From positions 1-51,884 of the forward strand of contig JAJFLB010000019.1 in assembly GCA_021772915.1 (NCBI GenBank): DNA of 51,884 nt, given 5' to 3'. How positions within the stretch are numbered: the first letter of the stretch is position 1; each line of letters begins with the position of its first letter. The notes under the pieces are model-generated. The model saw only the letters and a list, made by a program, of their open reading frames with translations. It did no database searches and was not told the DNA's origin. The stretch comes from Gammaproteobacteria bacterium. Lineage in GTDB: Bacteria > Pseudomonadota > Gammaproteobacteria > Xanthomonadales > SZUA-36. This document shows, one piece after another, positions 16,106 through 23,336 of this stretch. The translations under genes were made by a program, and so were the position numbers.

Positions 16106-16456
16106 ATGGCTGACATAGATGTTGAATTTGCAGTAGGGGCATCAGGTACATACACCCTTACATTTCGTGATAAGCAAAATCCAGGAGGTGTCAATGTATC
16201 AGCATTTACAGGCGGGACAATAACATTCACTGCAAACAACGCCATGAATACATCCCTTGGATCTGCCACTTTGGTTAATTTTGGAACCCCCGATAATTTC
16301 TCTTGTCAGTTTACAATTCCTACGAGTCACACCATGACAGTGGGAGACAAGTCATACAAGGATTACGTTGCCCAAGCAGTACTTACTGGAAGCGGTACCA
16401 GAATCACCAAAATACTCTCAATGAGGCTTCATAAGAAACTAGGAGTGTCAACATGA
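16106..16456 (+). CDS. small beta-sandwich virion protein, 116 aa
   Basis: ATG 16106 after a TATTTAATTAAT tract. The sequence YTLTFRDKQNPGGVNVSAFTG and a following series of strands resemble the N-terminal Ig-like domain of baseplate upper proteins (BppU-type), which are used as adaptors for receptor-binding parts. It overlaps the connector gene by 4 bases. The family call is tentative; a fibre-anchor or decoration protein is most likely. Confidence 0.5.
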   Translation: MADIDVEFAVGASGTYTLTFRDKQNPGGVNVSAFTGGTITFTANNAMNTSLGSATLVNFGTPDNFSCQFTIPTSHTMTVGDKSYKDYVAQAVLTGSGTRITKILSMRLHKKLGVST

Positions 16457-16836
16457 GTGCCTTGCGCTATCAGTCATCAGGCAACGTAAGGAAAAGAGCT
16501 CATAATGTAAATAACATATTATACTCAGATGATGAGATTAACGGAATTATTGACAGATATTCAGTAAACGCACATATCGCTGCAGGCAGGTCACTGTCAA
16601 CTCCATGGGTAGACGGAACAGATGACGTTTATGAAATTGTAAGAACCTATGTACTAAATGCGTCTGCGTGTGAAATACTTGCAAGTATTGAAGTCGACGA
16701 TCAAGGCAAATGTGAAGAGGCAGCAGAGAAGGCACTTGAACAGCTTGTAGGAGGGGCTGGACAGACTGCAGTTGTAACTGCACACTTTGACCTCATTGAC
16801 GGACTTGATGAAGATCATTACGGACAGCGATTCTAA
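16453..16836 (+). CDS. head-tail connector (adaptor-like) protein
   Basis: 127 residues, ATGA overlap with the previous gene. It is mainly helical with an early segment YSDDEINGIIDRYSVNAHIAAG and later VYEIVRTYVLNASACEILASI, the pattern of the gp6/gp15-type adaptor that docks under the portal. It lies just upstream of a probable tail-terminator gene, matching the normal connector order. The stop shares an A with the next ATG. Confidence 0.6.
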   Translation: MSALRYQSSGNVRKRAHNVNNILYSDDEINGIIDRYSVNAHIAAGRSLSTPWVDGTDDVYEIVRTYVLNASACEILASIEVDDQGKCEEAAEKALEQLVGGAGQTAVVTAHFDLIDGLDEDHYGQRF

Positions 16837-17357
16837 TGTCAACTTTTACTAGGACTACAGAGACTGGTGATTATGAATCACCAAGCGAAACAATAGGGGC
16901 ATTGTTTGAACGTGAGTGGACAGATGCCAATACTGACCAACATATACCAAAATTTCTATTTGACCAAGACCAGACAAACATGGTCAATCCGACAGACATG
17001 CTTGAGGCAATAGTAATTACAGATGCAGGTACAATCCCAATTCCAGAGAGAACGGATCTTGGACACGGACTTGTAGGGGTAGGAGAAGTCATAGTAATTA
17101 CAGTGTTTGGAGCCAGTCAGAAACGTCGAAAGATATACGAGTTTGAGATACACCGTATACTAAGAAAGAATCGACCAATAGCCCAGACATCATTTACACC
17201 TATCAAAAAGTCTGACAACACTACAAACTCTGCAATCCATGACTATGATGAGTTAATTCCAGAGTTTGTGGCCTTTGATGACAACGTACAAGGTCAGGAA
17301 AAGTCGTCTAAAAGCAGTGCTGTACTAACTTTACTTATGGAGTGGGTATTTCAATGA
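16836..17357 (+). CDS. tail terminator / head-tail joining-like protein
   Basis: 173 residues with predicted strands IPKFLFDQDQTNM and VGEVIVITVFGASQKRRKIYEFEIHRILR, consistent with the alpha/beta fold of tail terminators or stoppers that cap the tail tube. Position between connector and tail tube agrees. It ends with ATGA overlap to a zinc-ribbon gene. Assignment comes from order more than from sequence. Confidence 0.5.
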   Translation: MSTFTRTTETGDYESPSETIGALFEREWTDANTDQHIPKFLFDQDQTNMVNPTDMLEAIVITDAGTIPIPERTDLGHGLVGVGEVIVITVFGASQKRRKIYEFEIHRILRKNRPIAQTSFTPIKKSDNTTNSAIHDYDELIPEFVAFDDNVQGQEKSSKSSAVLTLLMEWVFQ

Positions 17358-17674
17358 AGGTAGGAGATTCAGTACCACCTAAACAGGTACGAGGGAAACA
17401 CTGTCCAAAATGTGGAGACGCAGTATTAAAGATGTACCCAACAGGCTACGTCATAGAATCATCTCAAGTAATATCCAAGACTGATGATGGATTTATTATA
17501 AGAGATAACTGGCACTGTCCAAAATGTGGCAATCAGGAGATGAAAACCCACAAGGTTAACCGTGACGGAATTGCTAATCCAAAACATGAAAAACCTGTAT
17601 TGAATACTGTTCCAGCAACAGATGACTCGTATAGTTCTGATAAATCTAAACATCAAAGGAATAAACGAAGATGA
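17354..17674 (+). CDS. zinc-ribbon protein in the tail module, 106 aa
   Basis: ATG 17354 overlaps the upstream stop and is preferred over GTG 17342. Two CPKCG knuckles, HCPKCGD near the N-terminus and HCPKCGNQ about 35 residues later, form a clear zinc ribbon. The C-terminus is basic and Ser/Lys-rich. A zinc ribbon between tail terminator and tail tube is unusual. It could be a late transcription factor or a minor virion protein. It overlaps the tail-tube gene by 4 bases. Confidence 0.6.
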   Translation: MKVGDSVPPKQVRGKHCPKCGDAVLKMYPTGYVIESSQVISKTDDGFIIRDNWHCPKCGNQEMKTHKVNRDGIANPKHEKPVLNTVPATDDSYSSDKSKHQRNKRR

Positions 17675-18594
17675 GTTTTCTAATCAGTAATCAAAGAAGT
17701 GTAACTAAACAACTCCAGTATGTTTTTGAGGATTCAAGAACAACCCCTGGAAATTGGGGAACCACACCATCCACCCCAACATTTGTACAGGCTGGATATA
17801 ATCCAACATTTACCTACACCGATCAACCAGAAGGTGTAGATGTGAGAATACTTGGCAATGAGGGAAAAACCACGAAAGTCAAAGTGGGTATGTCAGGTCT
17901 CTTGGACATCAGAACCCACATTGTCGACTCCACACTGGCAAAGTGGTTCTTTAACGCTGCAGGCGGTGGTGCAGGTACCATCGATGATTCAGCGACATTC
18001 TTGTTTACCCATAACGTACTTGGCAATGACACGTACCGAATAGGGAAGGGATGTTTCCCACTAAACGCAACCCTTGATGTTCCAAACAGGGGTGTTATCG
18101 AATTAACAGGACAAATTCTCGTCACACAACCAGCCAATGAGGGACTTGTTTCAGCCATTTCTGGAGTGATTACAGGTACTCCAACTTATGCAACCCAGTT
18201 GACAGGTCCAGTCTGGACTCACTTGACAGGCGGTTCAAAACCACTTACAATAGGTGGCAACAATTACAGGGACAGGGGAATGAGACTCTCTGTTACAAGG
18301 GAAGGCTCAATGCTGGATTCATCTGGAGATGAATTTATCCAATTCATCAAGGCTTCAAAGAAAACCATATCTGGTTCAATCACTGCCTTTAGAATTGACT
18401 CACTCAATCAGGCAGCAGCAGTTGCCCTGACAGAGTTTGCAGGAACAACCACACGTGTCCTCAAGACTGCTGTAAGTACGGCAACATTTACCAAGATGCA
18501 GTTCCAAGATCACCCGACTGACTATACCACAGATTCTGCAGATGCTCTCCTAGAGGAGCTTACTTTCACCTGTACGGAACTCGCAATATCTTAA
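17671..18594 (+). CDS. major tail tube protein
   Basis: 307 residues, beta-rich, with evenly spaced strands and the internal segment RGVIELTGQILVTQPANEG. It lies immediately before a G/GT-type chaperone pair and the tape measure, the fixed position of the tube protein in siphoviruses. It polymerises in rings around the tape measure. No sheath gene is seen nearby, so the tail is probably non-contractile. A TATATA box at 18607 ends this transcription segment and starts the next. Confidence 0.75.
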   Translation: MSFLISNQRSVTKQLQYVFEDSRTTPGNWGTTPSTPTFVQAGYNPTFTYTDQPEGVDVRILGNEGKTTKVKVGMSGLLDIRTHIVDSTLAKWFFNAAGGGAGTIDDSATFLFTHNVLGNDTYRIGKGCFPLNATLDVPNRGVIELTGQILVTQPANEGLVSAISGVITGTPTYATQLTGPVWTHLTGGSKPLTIGGNNYRDRGMRLSVTREGSMLDSSGDEFIQFIKASKKTISGSITAFRIDSLNQAAAVALTEFAGTTTRVLKTAVSTATFTKMQFQDHPTDYTTDSADALLEELTFTCTELAIS

Positions 18595-18603
18595 CCATCT
18601 AGA

Positions 18604-18612
18604 TTATATACT
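18604..18612 (+). promoter_or_regulatory. TATA-like box before the tail chaperone
   Basis: GATTATATA lies about 27 bases before GTG 18634 with no ribosome-binding site in between, matching a leaderless archaeal promoter. Confidence 0.45.
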
Positions 18613-18633
18613 GTTCACATCATCCTATTTTCA

Positions 18634-19206
18634 GTGGAGAAGGACGAGATAGCCAAAGCCCGTGAGGAAGAGGCCAAGGTAAAACAAGAAGAATTTGAAA
18701 TACAGTTAGACAGTTTACGAAAAGAATATGCAGCACTTCCAAAGACAGATCCTAAATTTATGGGTATCGACCTTGATGCCAAGGAGTATTGGATTTTTGG
18801 TAACGGATGGAAGATTAAAAAATTAGGATTTTCAAGCAAGAAAGCAGTAAAGGAATACTTTGACAAACATGATAATACCATCAAGACTCATGATGAGTTA
18901 GATCCTGAAAAGGATGCCAATGAGAGGGTAGAGTTGGTAAGACAGATGATGAACATACGAGATGAAATTATAGAGAATTGTCTTCCAATGTTGCTTACTG
19001 AAATGGATGGAAAAACATTCAATGAAAAGAAATGGTTAGAAGGTGATGTCATTCCTGCTGCCTCATGGTGGGATTGTGCAAGAGACTGTTTCCTTTTTTT
19101 ACGGGGAAGCGGCTCGAGGGAAGATATTCTACTATCAATGATGCAATCCAGTTCAGAGTCTACGACAACCTCAGCTTCTACGAAAACGCCCAAAAAGTCT
19201 ACCTAG
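18634..19206 (+). CDS. tail assembly chaperone G-like protein
   Basis: 190 residues from GTG 18634. N-terminal coiled coil (residues 1-30), compact middle domain, then a Ser/Thr/Lys-rich tail encoded beyond the frameshift site. It lies between tail tube and tape measure, where siphoviruses encode G, which coats the tape measure before tube assembly. The TTTTTTA heptamer at 19095-19101 lets a fraction of ribosomes enter the overlapping frame (19065-19319) to make the longer GT product. Confidence 0.8.
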   Translation: MEKDEIAKAREEEAKVKQEEFEIQLDSLRKEYAALPKTDPKFMGIDLDAKEYWIFGNGWKIKKLGFSSKKAVKEYFDKHDNTIKTHDELDPEKDANERVELVRQMMNIRDEIIENCLPMLLTEMDGKTFNEKKWLEGDVIPAASWWDCARDCFLFLRGSGSREDILLSMMQSSSESTTTSASTKTPKKST

Positions 19207-19319
19207 CCTACGAAGCGTTTGTGCGTAATGCAGGTTCGTTCATTGACTGTTATAATCAGGCACTGAAAGACGAACAGCCTCTTTATGACTTTATACATAT
19301 CAAATCGAAGGAACAGTAA
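19065..19319 (+). CDS. T extension of the tail assembly chaperone (made by -1 frameshift)
   Basis: This frame has no start of its own with a ribosome-binding site. It is read after a -1 shift at 19095-19101, so translated T begins about position 19101 (TGKRLEGRYSTINDAIQF). The helical sequence FYENAQKVYLAYEAFVRN is like T domains that recruit tube subunits. The fused GT protein would be about 228 residues. The ATGs of gene 19319 follow directly on its stop. Confidence 0.75.
   Translation: MVGLCKRLFPFFTGKRLEGRYSTINDAIQFRVYDNLSFYENAQKVYLAYEAFVRNAGSFIDCYNQALKDEQPLYDFIHIKSKEQ
19095..19101 (+). promoter_or_regulatory. -1 ribosomal frameshift slippery site TTTTTTA
   Basis: The zero-frame codons are TTT-TTA preceded by T, giving T-TTT-TTA, a canonical X-XXY-YYZ heptamer. 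Both tRNAs can re-pair after slipping back one base, and the new frame is open for 73 codons. A GC-rich stretch, ACGGGGAAGCGGCTCGAGG, follows and could form a stimulatory structure. Confidence 0.8.
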
Positions 19320-20170
19320 TGTCAGCCTTTGGTGGTCGTCGCTCATTTGATGTTGGAAGTTCGGGTGTAACTGGAAGAGTAGGAGTCAAGATGGTAGGTA
19401 TGGATAGGTTACTCCTTAATCTTAGCCGTATGCAACAATTACCACAGGAAGGAGTTACCAAGATATTACAAATACTTGCAAGTGAGTTTATAGCCTCAGT
19501 GATAGAATTTGCACCAAAGGTAACTGGAAGATATGCAAGATCATGGAGGGTAAAATCACTTCGTCCCAATGAGGTTATCATTGCTCCAATGGGTATGCTC
19601 CCAGGCAGACCGACAATAGGTGGAGGAGTGTCTGATAGTATTTCAGCATCAAAACTCGCAGTAATGTTAGAGTTTACAGGTTCTCCACCACATATCATTG
19701 CACCAAGAGTAAAATCAAAACTACTATTCCAGTCAAGAACAGGAGATATTGTAATCACTGGAAAGCCAGTAAATCATCCTGGATTCAAACCTATACCACA
19801 TATCAGACTTGCACTCTCACAGACAAGACGTAAAGCAAAAGGTGTGATTTATGCAGTAGCCACGGAGTATATGGAAATCAAACAGTGGCGTGAGGGAATG
19901 GCAGATGCTGCACGTACTTCAGGATATACTGGTCCAATCCCACCAAGACAGACAGGACGTAACAGGAAGGATACCAATGCAAACATTGGTAGGGGTACTA
20001 AGGCTAATCTCAAGGCTAAACTCTCACGTCCTGGGTTCAAGGTAAAAATCGTAGCAAGAGGTCAGACCAGAGCAGTAGGTACAAACCAGAATTTTTCTGC
20101 AAGAGCGGGTGCATCGAGGTTAAAGGGACAATCCACAAGATTCAGTTCAGTCGGACTTTATAGTCAGTAG
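19319..20170 (+). CDS. HK97 gp10-like tail-completion protein
   Basis: 283 residues. The N-terminal half contains FAPKVTGRYARSWRV, the APVDTGRLRxS-type motif of HK97-gp10/minor-tail Z proteins, and NHPGFKPIPHIRLAL, a typical following segment. The C-terminal about 80 residues are basic and Gly/Arg-rich. These proteins usually sit before the tail tube; here the gene follows the chaperone. It starts at a TAATG junction. Function in joining head and tail is inferred from the motif. Confidence 0.65.
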   Translation: MSAFGGRRSFDVGSSGVTGRVGVKMVGMDRLLLNLSRMQQLPQEGVTKILQILASEFIASVIEFAPKVTGRYARSWRVKSLRPNEVIIAPMGMLPGRPTIGGGVSDSISASKLAVMLEFTGSPPHIIAPRVKSKLLFQSRTGDIVITGKPVNHPGFKPIPHIRLALSQTRRKAKGVIYAVATEYMEIKQWREGMADAARTSGYTGPIPPRQTGRNRKDTNANIGRGTKANLKAKLSRPGFKVKIVARGQTRAVGTNQNFSARAGASRLKGQSTRFSSVGLYSQ

Positions 20171-20336
20171 CTGGAGACTCTGTGTGAGAGAAAATATATA
20201 AAAATCTATAAATTTTGTAGACCTGACCCCAGATCACCACTCGATTTGTGTGAGAGAGAAAGTAGATGAGTGAATTTTTAAAAAATATAAAATTACAGCC
20301 AATAGTTCTCATTATTTCTAAGCGGGAAACTTCCTT
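20171..20336 (+). promoter_or_regulatory. promoter region of the tape-measure operon with direct repeats
   Basis: A 166-base gap with two copies of TGTGTGAGAG (20181-20190 and 20247-20256), an AATATATAAAAA tract between them and TTTTTAAAAAATATAAAA about 60 bases before the tape-measure ATG. Two possible TATA boxes and the repeats suggest a regulated promoter. No small gene is evident. Confidence 0.45.
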
Positions 20337-23336
20337 ATGGCATTTCCTGGCAGGGCTGACATTACCATTGGTTTACGAGATGAATTTACCAGTGGGGTTA
20401 AAGGTGTCCGTAATGAACTCCAAAGATTAGACGCTGATGTAAAACAAGTCGGTGGAACAATGCCACAGGGATTCAATCGTGGACGTGAAGCAGCAGACCG
20501 AATGGGAAATTCTGTCAGACGTGTCACAGTAGATACCAAAGCCATGACATTATCAATGGTAGGTCTGGGTACCACAATGATTGGGCTTGCAACAGCTACC
20601 TCCAGACTAGGTCAGGCAGAGAACAGGTTAGAGAAATCAAAGGTGGCAGTAAGAAGAATCAACGACCAGATTGCCTCAACACAGAAGAACCTCAACCGTC
20701 TTATTGACCAAGGCAAGACAAACACTGAGGATTATGCAGTACAGTTGGGCAGGTTGGAGACTGCCTATGTTGATCTCGAAACCAAACAGACTGACATTAA
20801 ATTAAACCAAGATGTACTCAATGATACATACATACTATTTGCAACCACGATTGTAAACACTGCAATCAACTCTATCTTCCTTCTTAGATCATCATTCCAA
20901 GGACTTACACTTGCTCAGATAAAGAGCACACTTTCCCTTGGAGGTCATGCCTCTGCGACTGCAGTATCCACTGGTGCAATGGGTGCAATGTCTGTAAGCA
21001 CTGGTGTGGCGACTGGAATGACCCACGCATTTGGGGCAGCACTCAAGGCAGCGTTTCCACCGCTCATTGCAATTACTGCTGCATTTGCTGCTTGGGAGGG
21101 ACTCATAGCACCATACATCAAGGAGCAGAATGGTGTAAACCTTTCACTTATTGATTATGCAGATTCTGTTTTTGGTGCAAAAAAATCACTTGAAAGTACA
21201 AACCCAATACTTGAAGAATACAAGAGACAGCTTGGAGATACCGCAGATGAACAGGAGGAACTAAATGATGCTACCAATGACTTTACCAAACTGGCAACCC
21301 CAGTAAAGAACGCAGTACAATTCCAGATTGAGGCTCTCAAGAATTTACAGACACAAGTAAAAGGAAATACCACAGAATGGCTCGTACTCCAGAGGACTAT
21401 GAATCAGGTTCGTCAATCTGCAGGTATACCGCAGGGTTTTCAAGCGGGCGGTAAAACCGCCCAATCAGTCGGAGGAACAGGACTCTCACCATTTGAGGTT
21501 CTTGGTGGTGGTTCAGGTACAGCAGGAAACATAGTGGTAGCAGGGAGTGGTGGCAGTTCAGTCCTGACTAAAAGTGGTGGAGGAACCGTTGTGGTTCAGG
21601 CAACACAGTCAGCACCAGCAAGAATAATTGATACTACAGGAATACCACAGAGATTACTGTCTGGTGGAAATCTTCCAACAGTAGGAGGAACTCCTACAAT
21701 ACTCATCGAGGTTGCAGAAAAGGTAGTAGATGACAAACTACGAATGTTAGGACTTGTTGTAAAAGACAATATAATTTTCTATAAGGGTAAAAAGATCGCT
21801 GGAGGAAATCTTACACCGCCTGATGACTTTTTTGGCAAGCTTGTATTTGCTAGCAATCCAGCAGCCTTTAGAAGTGCCGAGATATTTTCAAAACCAAACT
21901 CCATATTTGGCAAGATAGGATTTCCAGCAGGCAGCAATCCATTCTTCCCAGAAGCCACAAGCCTACAGGAGATAACAGCCCAGTTATCCAAATTTCCACC
22001 TGGTATCACTGATCTGTTTGGAGGATTATTACAAGCCCAACTCAGTGGTGATTTTGGCAAGGCAGGCAAGATACGGGACAACATTGAAAACCTCCTATTC
22101 AATATAGATCCAAAGACAGGACTCCCAAGACCACCTCCAGAGTCTGGAGATACTCAGGGTATCATAAGAGATAACCTTTCACTTCTTTCTGAGGGTACAG
22201 GATTTGGTGCAGGTGGTGCAAACCTAGAGGTACTTGCAGAGTCATCAAAGGACAGACTTGATGAGGCCAAGAAATTTTCAGAACTTGCAGCACGCTATAA
22301 GAAACTAGAAGCAGGTGCAACATCTGTATCTGAGAGAAGACATTTCAGGGCTATCAGGGAAGATTATCAGAACAAGGCAGTAACTGCAGCAAGGCAGGCA
22401 GTATTCTTGAATCAGCGTGCAACTGAGACATTCGGATTATCAGGCAGGTCAGTAACATTCCAAGCAGGAATACCTGTAAAGTTCAGACCTCACCAAACCA
22501 ATGTAAATCTAACAAATTTGACTAACAGGGTATTTCTAGGCAGTGCAACAGATGAATTGAACCGACAACGTACTGAGGAAAATACAAACTTTTTCAGAAC
22601 TGCATTTGGTAAGGGAGATCTTGTCATAAATGAAGATGGGTTGATATCTGCATCTGGTCAGCGTGGGTTTATCTCAAATGAAAAGAAGGAGAGAAACCGT
22701 AACACCTTACGAAGATTAAGAGAGGAGCAGGATATCAGAAACATATTCTTAAACTCCGAAGAATTCTTAATCCAACAACAACTTCGTGCCTTGTCCCTCA
22801 ACGGTCAGGCAGGAAATTTCATCATGTCAAGAACACAGTCAAATATAATCAAACGAGGAGGAGGACTACAAAAGGCAGCAGCGAACATGCATGTTCTTGG
22901 AAACATATTCAACACCCCACAGACAATCGATATACTCTCACCTATCAGTACCTCGTTTAGTGACATTCTTGGTGCGTTTAACGCAATAGGACGTCATTCC
23001 ATACAGGAAATCATACGGGCAGCAGCAAATTTCAACGTACCGTCACATATTACGAGAGATCCTTTCACACCGTCAAACCTTCAATTCCTCGGAAGCAGAA
23101 TAACAGAGTTCATTACAAGGTCAGTAGAGGGAAGACCAATTTGGGTAAGGGAAGTAAAGCCATTTGCAGAAAAGATTGGTATTCCAAAGGAGAGATTGGC
23201 AGAGGTAATGACCACACTGAAAACCAACGTATCCACAGAGTTTTTCGCAGACAATATTGACACAAGAAATGAGGTTTTAAGGCTGGAAGCACGGGCTTAT
23301 TACATTGAGAGAGAGGAGAGATCCGCAGTAGCATGA
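20337..23336 (+). CDS. tape measure protein
   Basis: 999 residues, the largest gene, downstream of tail tube and G/GT genes. Long helical N-terminus with a coiled coil (about 95-160: LEKSKVAVRRINDQIAS and on), hydrophobic segments around 180-260 including AAFPPLIAITAAFAAW, a Gly/Ser-rich low-complexity middle, and a helical C-terminal third. Tape measures set tail length at about 1.5 Å per residue, suggesting a tail near 150 nm. It may also insert into the host membrane during entry. Identification is by size, composition and position. Confidence 0.85.
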   Translation: MAFPGRADITIGLRDEFTSGVKGVRNELQRLDADVKQVGGTMPQGFNRGREAADRMGNSVRRVTVDTKAMTLSMVGLGTTMIGLATATSRLGQAENRLEKSKVAVRRINDQIASTQKNLNRLIDQGKTNTEDYAVQLGRLETAYVDLETKQTDIKLNQDVLNDTYILFATTIVNTAINSIFLLRSSFQGLTLAQIKSTLSLGGHASATAVSTGAMGAMSVSTGVATGMTHAFGAALKAAFPPLIAITAAFAAWEGLIAPYIKEQNGVNLSLIDYADSVFGAKKSLESTNPILEEYKRQLGDTADEQEELNDATNDFTKLATPVKNAVQFQIEALKNLQTQVKGNTTEWLVLQRTMNQVRQSAGIPQGFQAGGKTAQSVGGTGLSPFEVLGGGSGTAGNIVVAGSGGSSVLTKSGGGTVVVQATQSAPARIIDTTGIPQRLLSGGNLPTVGGTPTILIEVAEKVVDDKLRMLGLVVKDNIIFYKGKKIAGGNLTPPDDFFGKLVFASNPAAFRSAEIFSKPNSIFGKIGFPAGSNPFFPEATSLQEITAQLSKFPPGITDLFGGLLQAQLSGDFGKAGKIRDNIENLLFNIDPKTGLPRPPPESGDTQGIIRDNLSLLSEGTGFGAGGANLEVLAESSKDRLDEAKKFSELAARYKKLEAGATSVSERRHFRAIREDYQNKAVTAARQAVFLNQRATETFGLSGRSVTFQAGIPVKFRPHQTNVNLTNLTNRVFLGSATDELNRQRTEENTNFFRTAFGKGDLVINEDGLISASGQRGFISNEKKERNRNTLRRLREEQDIRNIFLNSEEFLIQQQLRALSLNGQAGNFIMSRTQSNIIKRGGGLQKAAANMHVLGNIFNTPQTIDILSPISTSFSDILGAFNAIGRHSIQEIIRAAANFNVPSHITRDPFTPSNLQFLGSRITEFITRSVEGRPIWVREVKPFAEKIGIPKERLAEVMTTLKTNVSTEFFADNIDTRNEVLRLEARAYYIEREERSAVA

